Shown in pieces: positions 25,473-35,625 of a stretch of DNA of 64,000 nucleotides. Source of the stretch: Nocardioides sp. InS609-2. GTDB taxonomy: Bacteria; Actinomycetota; Actinomycetes; Propionibacteriales; Nocardioidaceae. Position 1 is the stretch's first letter; each line of letters starts with the position of its first letter. The position numbers and the translations under genes were made by a program. The notes under the pieces are model-generated. The model worked only from the letters and a program-made list of their open reading frames with translations, did not search any database and had not been told where the DNA came from. Location: assembly GCF_023208195.1 (NCBI RefSeq), contig NZ_CP060034.1, positions 2,294,001-2,358,000 of the forward strand, written 5' to 3'.

Positions 25473-26609
25473 ATGACGTGGACTCGCGGAGTGCCGGGAC
25501 TCCTGGCGGTGGTGCTGCTCGCGGGGTGCGGCAGCGAGTCGCCGGCGCCACAGGCGCTGCCCGACCAGCCTCCGATCCCTGCCGGAATCGAGGCCGGTTG
25601 CCCGCCCGCGAACGCCCCACTGCGGTACGCCGACGGCCCCCTACCTGCCGGAGCCGTCAGCGTCCGGCTGTGTCCGGGCACGCTGATGGGTACGCGCGTC
25701 GGCTTCGTGCCACCGGTCGATGCGTTGACTGACGGGGTAGAGGACGTGGTCGACGTGGTCAACTCGCTGCCTGAGTGGGACCCCTTCAACAGCGTCTGCC
25801 CGGCCGACGGCGGCTACACCATCGTCTACTGGTTCACCTATCCCGACGGAGATGCGCGGGCCGCATCCTTCAACCTGGGCGGCTGCCGGGAGCTCTCACT
25901 GGGGCCCTCGGACACGCGCGGAGCCGGGACTCCCGTTGCCGTCGCGTTCGAGGCGGCGCTTGCGGCCCAACGCGCCGCCACAACCCCGCCGTCAGTCGGC
26001 GAGGCGCCAGACTGCGACATCAATCCAGTGCCGCCTGCCTCGCCCCTTCGACTCTCCCGGCCTCCGGGGCTGGTCACCGCTGTCTTGTGCGTCTTCGACG
26101 GCCTGCACGAGGGCGTCTCCCACTGGCGCGAGGTGCGGCTCGACGCCTCCGTGGTGGCCGCGATCAACTCCGACTACGCGGACACCGGGTCGATGCCGGG
26201 GGTGGACTGTCCGCCCCTGCTTTCGGCCACGATGATCCGCGGCCATAACGCATGGGGTGACCACATCCAGCTCTCGGGCCAGTGCAGCCACTTCTATCCA
26301 CCCCGCACACCGACGCACTCCCGTAGTGACCCCGACGCCATGTGGCAGGCCGCGCCCGAGGTGATGGCCGTGCTCGAGCAGGCGGCTCGACTCGCCCGTG
26401 AGCGACTAGCCGGGCCGCGGCACCTGGTTGACCAGCTTCGCGGGTGCAAGGAGGCAGTAGGAATCGGTCAGCAGCTCCTTCAGCTCCACCCAGTCGGTGG
26501 TGTCGTCGAGCAGGAGGCCGACCACGTTGGCTCCCCCACTGGCCGCGGAAGTACGGCGGCCCGAGGTGCTCGAAGGCCATCACCTCGTCGGCCTCTGCCC
26601 GGAACGTGA
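25473..26609 (+). CDS. Hypothetical lipoprotein
   Basis: 378 residues from the ATG at 25473, with signal peptide and lipobox LLAGC (lipid-modified C19). The mature part has paired cysteines (CPPANAPLRYADGPLPAG, VRLCPGT, NSVCPADGGY, LGGCREL, DCDINP, VLCVFDG, VDCPPLL, GQCSHF) and looks like two related halves of about 120 residues. I recognise no family. From about residue 312 the sequence turns Arg/Pro-rich and runs antisense over the MmcQ/YjbR gene, so the natural end may be near 26405 and the tail a frameshift product. Extracytoplasmic, membrane-anchored. Confidence 0.6.
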   Translation: MTWTRGVPGLLAVVLLAGCGSESPAPQALPDQPPIPAGIEAGCPPANAPLRYADGPLPAGAVSVRLCPGTLMGTRVGFVPPVDALTDGVEDVVDVVNSLPEWDPFNSVCPADGGYTIVYWFTYPDGDARAASFNLGGCRELSLGPSDTRGAGTPVAVAFEAALAAQRAATTPPSVGEAPDCDINPVPPASPLRLSRPPGLVTAVLCVFDGLHEGVSHWREVRLDASVVAAINSDYADTGSMPGVDCPPLLSATMIRGHNAWGDHIQLSGQCSHFYPPRTPTHSRSDPDAMWQAAPEVMAVLEQAARLARERLAGPRHLVDQLRGCKEAVGIGQQLLQLHPVGGVVEQEADHVGSPTGRGSTAARGARRPSPRRPLPGT

Positions 26610-26775
26610 TCCGGAACAGCTGGTCCTCACCACCGAAGACATGGGCGACCGTCGCCGAGCCCACCCGCCATCGAACACCGACCCAGGCATCCTCCTGGCG
26701 GCACTCGGGGAAGCCAGTCATGATCGCGTCGAGGCGGCGCACCGTCTCGCTCGGCACCAACGCTCGCTCAGCCAC
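26406..26775 (-). pseudogene. MmcQ/YjbR-family gene with a 1-nt frameshift
   Basis: From a GTG at 26775 the frame reads VRRLDAIMTGFPECRQEDAW, RVGSATVAHVFGGEDQ and EHLGPPYFRGQWG, which is the MmcQ/YjbR DNA-binding-like fold. It then becomes meaningless Arg-rich sequence. Dropping one G from the GGGGG run near 26531-26535 restores ANVVGLLLDDTTDWVELKEL, TDSYCLLAPAKL and a TAG stop at 26408-26406, the normal family C-terminus. The span is 370 nt, one more than a multiple of three. It is either a sequencing/assembly error or a disrupted gene. The family is small (about 120 residues) and without a settled function. Confidence 0.8.
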
Positions 26776-26882
26776 GGCATCAGCCTGCCACGTGGCACCG
26801 ACACATTGGCCTGAGCGGCGGCGCGACGCCGCTGCGAGTGGTTGCCCTAGCACTTGTCGGCCAAACATTTGAGAACGGACAC

Positions 26883-26900
26883 GTGTGATCTACATCACAC
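26883..26900. promoter_or_regulatory. CRP/GlxR-type operator
   Basis: GTGTGATCTACATCACAC fits the CRP/GlxR consensus TGTGA-N6-TCACA exactly and is nearly a perfect palindrome. It lies 86 nt upstream of the ATG at 26986, the same distance as the second such site in front of the chitinase gene. Position suggests cAMP-dependent control of the downstream gene; it could also touch the divergent MmcQ gene. Confidence 0.7.
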
Positions 26901-26985
26901 TTCGTGTCGCTCCACGTCCGCAGTCGTTATGGATCTGACTGGAGGTTTCCAGCCATCGCGATGAACCCGAACGAGGGTGGGCGAC

Positions 26986-27843
26986 ATGGACCGGCGAGCG
27001 GCGACGATCCCGGGACCACGCGTCCTGGGTTATGTCCTGCTGCTGGGTGCCGGCCTCCTGCTCTGGTTGCTGGCCACGGCCGCGCCATCGCACACTGACG
27101 ACTCATCGCCGCTCGGCGGTGGGGTGTCACTGGTCGGCGATGTCGTCGCCGACGTGACCGAGAGGGCCACGGCGATCGCCGATGTGCCGAGCGATGCGAA
27201 GACAACCGTCGCCGAGACGACGCAGAGCGTGGTCGTGACCACCGACGAACATCTCGGCACGATCTCGCTGGTCGGGCCGATCGCCGAAGGCGGTCGAGGC
27301 ACTGTGGGTCATGCTCTCCCCGGCCAGGCCAAGGAGGTTGTGGTCCCGACAACCGACGCCATGGACGACATCGAGGCCGGGCAGACCGCCGCCGCCACGA
27401 GCGACTCGGCGCAGCAGATCTCGGCGACTGTGACCGTCGAGCAGGACGCCGCACCCACGTGGCACCGCAACTCGCGCGCGCCTGAGGGCGCCGTAGCCGA
27501 GGGCCGGGCAGCTGCAAAGAGGCAGCACACGGCCCGCTCCGCATCAGTATCGACGACCGGAGCGATTCTGGCACCCGCTGACCGGCCGGAGACGACATCG
27601 TCAGACCGCTCCACAGGTTCCGTGGAAGGCACACAGGCGAACCCTGTGACCGGTCGCCTGCTGTTCGGCGTCGATCGGGACCACGCCGTGGCTGGAGTGG
27701 CAGGCAGTGCCTCCAGTGGGACGGGTTCCTGCGACAGCAGCCGTCTCGCCCTACCTGCCACCGATGGTGTGTTCGATGGACCGGCAGTTGAGCACAACGC
27801 CGCTGAAAGTCCTGCACTGCTGCCCGCTGCATCTCCTGACTGA
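26986..27843 (+). CDS. Hypothetical membrane-anchored protein
   Basis: 285 residues from the ATG at 26986, preceded by GAGGGTGGG; an in-frame ATG 9 nt upstream is possible. One hydrophobic helix (about 12-31, VLGYVLLLGAGLLLWLL) follows a short basic N-terminus; the remaining 250 residues are hydrophilic, rich in Ala, Thr, Ser and Val, without cysteines until SCDSSRL near the end. Looks like a signal-anchored extracytoplasmic protein of low sequence complexity. I recognise no family. A CRP/GlxR site upstream suggests nutrient-linked expression. Confidence 0.55.
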   Translation: MDRRAATIPGPRVLGYVLLLGAGLLLWLLATAAPSHTDDSSPLGGGVSLVGDVVADVTERATAIADVPSDAKTTVAETTQSVVVTTDEHLGTISLVGPIAEGGRGTVGHALPGQAKEVVVPTTDAMDDIEAGQTAAATSDSAQQISATVTVEQDAAPTWHRNSRAPEGAVAEGRAAAKRQHTARSASVSTTGAILAPADRPETTSSDRSTGSVEGTQANPVTGRLLFGVDRDHAVAGVAGSASSGTGSCDSSRLALPATDGVFDGPAVEHNAAESPALLPAASPD

Positions 27844-27927
27844 GGCTGCGCCTTCTCGCGCACACCCGGCGGTCGAGGCCCGGTCGCGTCCCATCCAGTA
27901 GTCGACCATCGGACCAACGGACGGACG

Positions 27928-27968
27928 GGTCTCGATACGCCGCTCGTTCCTCGCGGCTACCCGACCAA
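27928..27968. repeat. REP-like palindrome, TCGTTCCTC loop family, copy 1
   Basis: GGTCTCGATACGCCGC, loop TCGTTCCTC (27944-27952), then GCGGCTACCCGACC. The inner stem GCCGC/GCGGC and outer GGTC/GACC pair. It lies between the convergent orphan gene and the acyl-CoA dehydrogenase gene, where it could act as a transcription terminator. Other copies are at 33830-33852 and 60621-60674. Confidence 0.75.
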
Positions 27969-27982
27969 CGAATGGGAGCGGC

Positions 27983-29143
27983 TCAGTAGGACTTCGGCAG
28001 CCCCAGCGAGTGCATGGCCACGAAGTTCAGGATCATCTCGCGGCTCACCGGCGCGATCCGGCCCGCGCGGGTGGCGACCAGCAGGCCGGCCATGCCGTAC
28101 TCCTGCGTGATGCCGTTGCCGCCGTGCGCCTGCACCGCACGGTCGGCGGCGTCGCAGGCGGCCTCGGCGGCGGCGTACTTCGCCATGTTGGCCGCCTCGC
28201 CCGCCGCCATGTCGTCGCCGGCGTCGTACAGCGCGGCCGCCTTCTGCGTCATCAGCCGGGCCAGCTCGATCTCGATGTGCGACTGCGCGAGCGGGTGCGC
28301 GATGGCCTGGTGGGAGCCGATCGGCACCTGGAAGACCACGCGCTCCTTGGCGTACGCCGCGGCCCGGTCGAGCGCGAAGCGCGCCAGGCCGGTCGAGAAG
28401 GACGCCGCCATGATCCGTTCGGGGTTGAGCCCGGCGAAGAGCTGAACGAGCCCGGCGTTCTCGTCACCGACGAGAGAGTCGGCGGGCAGCCGGACGTCGT
28501 CGAGGAACACCTGGAACTGCAGCTCCGGCGACACGATCTCCATCGGGATCGATCTCGCCTCGAAACCCTCGGCGTCGGTCGGCACCACGAACAGGCACGG
28601 CTTGAGCTTGCCCGTCTTGGCGTCCTCGGTGCGGGCCACGACGAGCACGTTGTCGGCCTCGTCGACACCGGAGATGTAGATCTTCCGGCCCGACAGCAGC
28701 CACTCGTCGCCGTCGCGGCGCGCGGTGGTGGTGATGTTGTGGGTGTTGGTGCCGGCGTCGGGCTCGGTGATCGCGAACGCCATCGTGCCGGTGCCGTCGG
28801 CGATGCCCGGCAGCCACTTCTGCTTCTGCCCAGTCGACCCGTAGCGGGTGATGATCGTGCCGCAGATCGCCGGGCTGACGACCATCAGCAGCAGCGGGCA
28901 GCCCTGCGCAGCCAGCTCCTCGCACACCGCGGCCACGTCGCCGATGCCACCACCGCCGCCGCCGTACTCCTCGGGGATGTTGATGCCGAGGTAGCCGTTG
29001 CGCGCGATCTCCATCCACAGCTCGGTCGTCTTCTCGCCGGCGCGGGCCTTCTCGGTGAACCACTCGCGGCCGTACTTGCCGGCCAGCTTGGCGACCTGCT
29101 TGCGCAGCTCGCGGCGCTCGTCGGACTCGGTGAACGTGCTCAT
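27983..29143 (-). CDS. Acyl-CoA dehydrogenase
   Basis: 386 residues of the FAD acyl-CoA dehydrogenase fold. The N-terminal helical domain (1-115) includes GYLGINIPEEYGGGGGG. The middle beta domain contains MAFAITEPDAGTNTHN and DEWLLSGRKIYISG; the C-terminal domain contains the catalytic-region sequence QAHGGNGITQEYGMAGL. Last gene of a seven-gene operon. The start ATG overlaps the stop of the biotin carboxylase gene by 4 nt. Substrate is likely a branched or terpenoid acyl-CoA, given the carboxylase and AtuA partners. Confidence 0.92.
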   Translation of the reverse strand: MSTFTESDERRELRKQVAKLAGKYGREWFTEKARAGEKTTELWMEIARNGYLGINIPEEYGGGGGGIGDVAAVCEELAAQGCPLLLMVVSPAICGTIITRYGSTGQKQKWLPGIADGTGTMAFAITEPDAGTNTHNITTTARRDGDEWLLSGRKIYISGVDEADNVLVVARTEDAKTGKLKPCLFVVPTDAEGFEARSIPMEIVSPELQFQVFLDDVRLPADSLVGDENAGLVQLFAGLNPERIMAASFSTGLARFALDRAAAYAKERVVFQVPIGSHQAIAHPLAQSHIEIELARLMTQKAAALYDAGDDMAAGEAANMAKYAAAEAACDAADRAVQAHGGNGITQEYGMAGLLVATRAGRIAPVSREMILNFVAMHSLGLPKSY

Positions 29144-31053
29144 GGGTTCTCCATTTCGTCGGTCGAGCCTGTCGAGACCACAGCCAGTACGTCGCCCGCG
29201 GCGACCTGGGATCCCTGCTGGACGTTGACTTCGGTGACCGTGCCTTCGGTCGGCGCGCTCACGGTGTGCTGCATCTTCATGGCTTCGAGCACGAGTACGA
29301 CGTCGCCCGCGGCCACGCTCGCCCCCCGCTCGACCGCCACCTTCACGACGGTGCCCGGCATCGGCGCGAGCAGTGACCCGCTCGCGATCGCGTCGGCCGG
29401 GTCGGTGAATCTCGGCACCCGGATGAGCCGCACGTGCCCGCCGGGCGAGTCCACATCAACGGCCAGACCGCTGACCGCCACGTCGTACGTCGTGGCGACA
29501 CCGTCGGCCTCGAGCGTCACCGACGTGGTGCTCGCCGCCACCACCGAGAACCCGTCGACGGTGTAGCCACGGCCGCCGAGCCACTCGACGACGAGGTCAC
29601 CCTCGAACTCGGTGCGCTGCGGCTGCGACACGACGCTGCGCCAGGCCACCGGGATGCCGCGCTGGACCGCCCTGGCCTCTCCGGCCAGTTCGGCGAGCGC
29701 GACCGTCGCAGCCACGGCCGCCCCCGGGTCGCGCGCGGGAGGGACGATCGGGCACTCGTCGAGGAACGCCGTGCTGATCTGTTCGTCGATGAACTCCGGT
29801 GACGTGAGGATCTGCACGAGCTGGTCGCGGTTGGTGACCAGGCCGTGGATGCGGGCCCGCCGCAGCACTCCGGCCAGCTTCCGCGTCGCCGTACGCCGGT
29901 CGGGCGCGTGCGCGATCACCTTGGCCAGCATCGCGTCGTAGTGGGTGGACACCTCCGACCCGGACTCGAAGCCCGTGTCGACCCGGATGCCGTCGCCCCC
30001 GGGGATCTCGAAGGTCGTCAGCACGCCGCTCTGCGGCTGGTAGCCGGCGGCCGGGTCCTCGGCGTACAGCCTGACCTCGATGGCGTGGCCGTCGGTTTCG
30101 CCTAAGACACGTGGGTCGAACGCCCGGTCTTCAGCCACAGCGATCTGGAGATCGACCAGGTCGACGCCGTGCACCAGCTCGGTGACCGGGTGCTCGACCT
30201 GCAGGCGGGTGTTCATCTCGAGGAAGAAGAAGCGGTCGGTCGCGGCGTCGTACAGGAACTCGACGGTGCCGGCGCCGCGGTAGTCGATCGCCGCAGCAGC
30301 AGCTCGCGCCGCTTCGTGGAGCGCTGCCCGGGTGGGCTCGGGCAGGCTGGGCGCAGGCGCCTCCTCGACGACCTTCTGGTGGCGCCGCTGGATCGAGCAG
30401 TCCCGCTCGCCCAGGACCAGGACGCCGTCGCGGTGCCCGAGGACCTGCACCTCGACGTGGCGCCCGCGCTCGACGTAGGTCTCGACGAAGACGGTGCCGT
30501 CGCCGAACGCGGAGGCAGCCTCGTCGGATGCCCTCGCGATCTCGCCAGGCAGGTCCGCCAGCGCCCGCACGATCCGCATGCCGCGACCACCTCCACCCGC
30601 GGAGGCCTTCACGATCAGCGGCAGGTCGGCCTCGGTGGCGGTGTCGACCGCGTGGTTGGTGAGGACCGGCACACCCGCTGCGTCCATGAGCTTCTTCGAC
30701 TCGATCTTCGAACCCATCTGCTCGATCGCGTCGGGGTGGGGCCCTATCCACGTCAGCCCGGCGTCGATCACGGCGCGCGCGAAGTCGGCGTTCTCGGACA
30801 GGAAGCCGTAGCCCGGGTGGATCGCGTCGGCCCCACTTCTGCGCGCGGCGTCGAGCACCAGGTCGATGCGCAGGTAGGTGTCGGCAGGGGCGTTGCCGGG
30901 CAGTTGCGCGGCGTGGTCGGCCTCGCGCACGTACGGCAACGCCGCATCGGCGTCGGAGTGCACGGCCACGGTCTCGATGCCGAGACGGCGACAGGTGCGG
31001 AAGACGCGGCTGGCGATCTCGGCGCGGTTGGCGACGAGGAGGCGGGTGATCAT
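29140..31053 (-). CDS. Acyl-CoA carboxylase alpha subunit (biotin carboxylase + BCCP)
   Basis: 637 residues. The biotin carboxylase domain (1-450) shows LLVANRAEIASRVFRTCRRLG, the ATP-grasp glycine loop KASAGGGGRGMRIV and the FLEMNTRLQVEHPVTE motif. A middle linker precedes the biotinyl domain (about 560-630), with the biotin-accepting lysine K593 in EAMKMQH. It carboxylates biotin with ATP and bicarbonate for the beta subunit encoded next to it. Domain layout matches methylcrotonyl- or geranyl-CoA carboxylase alpha chains. The short REP-like motif at 29161-29179 is inside its last codons. Confidence 0.92.
   Translation of the reverse strand: MITRLLVANRAEIASRVFRTCRRLGIETVAVHSDADAALPYVREADHAAQLPGNAPADTYLRIDLVLDAARRSGADAIHPGYGFLSENADFARAVIDAGLTWIGPHPDAIEQMGSKIESKKLMDAAGVPVLTNHAVDTATEADLPLIVKASAGGGGRGMRIVRALADLPGEIARASDEAASAFGDGTVFVETYVERGRHVEVQVLGHRDGVLVLGERDCSIQRRHQKVVEEAPAPSLPEPTRAALHEAARAAAAAIDYRGAGTVEFLYDAATDRFFFLEMNTRLQVEHPVTELVHGVDLVDLQIAVAEDRAFDPRVLGETDGHAIEVRLYAEDPAAGYQPQSGVLTTFEIPGGDGIRVDTGFESGSEVSTHYDAMLAKVIAHAPDRRTATRKLAGVLRRARIHGLVTNRDQLVQILTSPEFIDEQISTAFLDECPIVPPARDPGAAVAATVALAELAGEARAVQRGIPVAWRSVVSQPQRTEFEGDLVVEWLGGRGYTVDGFSVVAASTTSVTLEADGVATTYDVAVSGLAVDVDSPGGHVRLIRVPRFTDPADAIASGSLLAPMPGTVVKVAVERGASVAAGDVVLVLEAMKMQHTVSAPTEGTVTEVNVQQGSQVAAGDVLAVVSTGSTDEMENP
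29161..29179. repeat. Short GGTCGAG/CGAGACC palindromic element in coding sequence
   Basis: GGTCGAGCCTGTCGAGACC lies within the last codons of the biotin carboxylase gene. Its ends (GGTC...GACC, TCGAGACC) resemble the outer arms of the REP-like copies at 27928 and 60621, but it has no TCGTTCCTC loop. Probably a truncated family member that was incorporated into coding sequence. Confidence 0.5.
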
Positions 31054-32633
31054 GTCCGGAACACCCCGAATCGGTCGGTGCCGGCGTACGGCATGGTGTC
31101 GATCACCGACAGGCAGATGCCCAGCACGGTGCGGGTGTCCCGCGGATCGATCACGCCGTCGTCGTACAACATCCCGGAGAGGAAGAGCGGCAGGCTCTGT
31201 TCCTCGATGCTCTGCTCGATGAAGACGCGCATGCCGGCGTCGGCCTCCTCGTCGTACGCCGGCCCCCCCTGCAGCTGTATGGCCTCCGCGGCCGCGCGCG
31301 CGACCAGTGACAGCACGCCCGCGAGCTGCGCCGGACCCATCACCGCCGATTTCGCGCTCGGCCAGGTGAAGAGGAAGCGCGGGTCGTAGGCGCGGCCGTT
31401 CATGCCGTAGTTGCCGGCGCCGTACGACGCACCCATGATCACGCTGAGGTGCGGCACCCGGCTGTTGGAGACGGCATTGATCATCTGGGCGCCGTGCTTG
31501 ATGATGCCGCCCTGCTCGTACTCCTTGCCGACCATGTAGCCGGTCGTGTTGTGCAGAAAGAGGAGCGGCACGTCGATCTGGTTGGCGAGCTGGATGAACT
31601 GCGTCGCCTTCTGGGCCTCCTCGCTGAACAGCACGCCCTGGGCGTTGGCGAGGATGCCGATCTGATGCCCGTGCAGCTTCGCCCAGCCGGTGACCAGCGA
31701 GGCGCCGTACAGCGGCTTGAACTCGTCGAGGACCACGCCGTTGGCGGGGCCGACGCCATCGCAGATCCGGGCGATCACCTCGCGGGGGTCGAACGGTTCC
31801 TTGAGGTCGACGGGGATGAGGTCGAGGAGGCCGTCGGGGTCGGCGTCCGGCTCGGAGAACTCGGCGGTCGAGACCACCGCCTTGCGCCAGTTCAGCCGCG
31901 CGATGATCCGCCGGCCGATCCGGATCGCGTCGCGCTCGTCCTGTGCCAGATAGTCAGCGAGACCAGAAATGCGAGCGTGCATCTCGGCGCCACCGAGCGA
32001 CTCGTCGTCGGACTCCTCGCCGGTCGCCATCTTCACCAGCGGCGGGCCACCGAGGAAGACCTTGGCCTGCTCCTTGACCATCACCGTGTAGTCGCTCATA
32101 CCCGGCACGTACGCCCCGCCGGCGGTGGAGTTGCCGAAGACCAGCGCGACGGTCGGCACCTTCGCGGCGCTGGACCGGGTGAGGTCGCGGAAGACCTTGC
32201 CGCCGGGGATGAAGATCTCCCTCTGCGTGGGCAGATCGGCGCCGCCGGACTCGACGAGCGAGATGGTGGGCAGTCCGTTCTCGGCGGCGATCTGCGCGGC
32301 CCGGAAGCCCTTCTTGACCGTCCACGGGTTGCTCGCGCCACCCTTCACCGTCGGGTCGTTGGCGGTGATCATGCACTCCACGCCCTCGACCACGCCGATG
32401 CCGGTGACCAGGCTCGCGCCGACGGCGAAGTCGGAGCCCCACCCGGCCAGCGGCGAGAGCTCGAGGAACGCCGAACCCTCGTCGACGAGCAGCTCGATCC
32501 GCTCGCGGGGCAGCAGCTTGCCGCGGGCGTGGTGGCGGGCGACGTACTTGTCACCGCCACCGGCCACCGCCTTCGCGTGCTCGGTGTCGAGATCGGCGAG
32601 CTTGGTGAGCATCGCCTGCCTGTTGGCGGTCAT
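31050..32633 (-). CDS. Acyl-CoA carboxylase beta subunit (carboxyltransferase)
   Basis: 527 residues with two crotonase-like carboxyltransferase halves. Visible features are the N-terminal HHARGKLLPRERIELLVDEG, the first-oxyanion stretch LVFGNSTAGGAYVPGMSDY, and the second, LIFLHNTTGYMVGKEYEQGG-like region (LLFLHNTTGYMVG) and GASYGAGNYGMNGRAYDPRF. It transfers the carboxyl group from biotin to the acyl-CoA. It overlaps both neighbours by 4 nt. The overall type is that of methylcrotonyl-CoA or geranyl-CoA carboxylase. Paired with the AtuA-like protein, a geranyl-type substrate is possible. Confidence 0.92.
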   Translation of the reverse strand: MTANRQAMLTKLADLDTEHAKAVAGGGDKYVARHHARGKLLPRERIELLVDEGSAFLELSPLAGWGSDFAVGASLVTGIGVVEGVECMITANDPTVKGGASNPWTVKKGFRAAQIAAENGLPTISLVESGGADLPTQREIFIPGGKVFRDLTRSSAAKVPTVALVFGNSTAGGAYVPGMSDYTVMVKEQAKVFLGGPPLVKMATGEESDDESLGGAEMHARISGLADYLAQDERDAIRIGRRIIARLNWRKAVVSTAEFSEPDADPDGLLDLIPVDLKEPFDPREVIARICDGVGPANGVVLDEFKPLYGASLVTGWAKLHGHQIGILANAQGVLFSEEAQKATQFIQLANQIDVPLLFLHNTTGYMVGKEYEQGGIIKHGAQMINAVSNSRVPHLSVIMGASYGAGNYGMNGRAYDPRFLFTWPSAKSAVMGPAQLAGVLSLVARAAAEAIQLQGGPAYDEEADAGMRVFIEQSIEEQSLPLFLSGMLYDDGVIDPRDTRTVLGICLSVIDTMPYAGTDRFGVFRT

Positions 32634-33861
32634 GAGGCGTACCCCAACAGCCTCGCGGCCAGGTCGGTCAGCACCTCGGTCGCACCTCCTCCGATCGGCA
32701 GGATGCGGGCGTCGCGGTAGTGCCGCTCGACCTCGGTCCCATGCATGTATCCCGCCCCGCCGTGCAGCTGCACGGCTTCGTTGCAGACGTACGTCGCGGC
32801 GTCGCACGCGGTCTGCTTGGCCAGGCACGCCTCGGCTACGACGTCCTCGCCGGCGTCGTGCCGCGCGGCGATCGACCGGGCGTAGGAGCGCGCCACCTCG
32901 ACCTGCCGGTGCATCTCGACGAGCGTGTGGCGCACCACCTGCCGCGCGATGAGCGGCTTGCCGAACGTCTCGCGGTCCCGGCAGTACGCCGCGGTGAGCT
33001 CGAGTGAGCGAGCGGCAATGCCGTAGGCGTGCACGGCCAGAGCGATGCGCTCGACCACGAACTGCTGGGCGATCTGCGCGAACCCGGTGTCCGGCGCACC
33101 GACCACGTTGGCGACCGGCACCCGCACGTCGACGTACGACAGCTCGGCGGTGTCGCTGCAGTGCCAGCCCATCTTGGCCAGGCCGCGGTCGACGGTGAAG
33201 CCGGGCGTGCCCTTCTCGACGACGAGCAGGCTGAGGCCGGCGTGTCCCGGGCCGCCAGTGCGCACGGCGGTGGTGACGAAGTCGGCGCGGACGCCGGAGG
33301 TGATGAAGGTCTTGGCGCCGTTGACGACGTACAGATCACCGTCGAGGACCGCGCTGGTCCGGATCGACGCGACGTCGGATCCGCCGCCCGGCTCGGTGAC
33401 CGCCAGCGCCCCGATCTTCTCGCCGGCGAGTGTCGGCCGGACGAACCGGTCGACAAGGTCGGCGTTGCCCGACGCTGCGATATGCGGCAGCGCGATGCCG
33501 CTGGTGAAGAGCGCCGCCATCAGCCCGCTGGACGCACCGGCCTCGAAGAAGGCCTCCTGCATCGCGACGCTGTCGGCCAGCGTGCCGCCCTGGCCGCCGA
33601 CCTCCTCGGGAAAGGCGAGGCCGAGCAGGCCCTGGCGTGCGGCCGCCAGGTGGAGGGCGCGCGGCACCTCGCCGGCGTCCTCCCACTCTTGGAGGTGCGG
33701 GGTGATCTCGCGGCGGACGAACTCGGCGGCACTGTCACGCAAAGCCCTGGTCTCGGACGCTGGTTTCGACGCGCCCGTCGCGACCTCGTCCCTCGGCCGC
33801 GGGGCTTGCTCTACCTGCCCTCGCGACGCAGCTCGCTCGTTCCTCGCGATCTCTTGCTCGG

Positions 33862-33865
<4 letters not shown>
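32630..33865 (-). CDS. Acyl-CoA dehydrogenase with repeat-derived N-terminal extension
   Basis: 411 residues from the GTG at 33865 that overlaps the AtuA stop by 4 nt. The dehydrogenase core starts near residue 40 (LRDSAAEFVRREITPHLQEW). Its FAD-domain motifs are LAVTEPGGGSDVAS and YVVNGAKTFITSG, and its C-terminal catalytic domain includes QLHGGAGYMHGTEVERHYRDARI. The first 35 residues (VTEQEIARNERAASRG...) are not part of the family; they are encoded by a REP-like repeat at 33830-33852. The original start may lie downstream of it. Same operon as the carboxylase; likely oxidises an acyl-CoA intermediate. Confidence 0.88.
33830..33852. repeat. REP-like palindrome, TCGTTCCTC loop family, copy 2 (in coding sequence)
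   Basis: Stem AGCTCGC (33830-33836), loop TCGTTCCTC (33837-33845), stem GCGATCT (33846-33852); six of seven pairs match. The loop is identical to copies at 27944 and 60645 while the stems differ. On the minus strand it encodes ARNER at the start of the acyl-CoA dehydrogenase. Confidence 0.75.

Positions 33866-35621
<1,756 letters not shown>

Positions 35622-35625
<4 letters not shown>

Noticed and set aside
27731..27843. LALPATD near the C-terminus of the orphan protein as a sortase signal
   Set aside because: No hydrophobic segment or basic tail follows it, and the motif lacks the final Gly in the right place.
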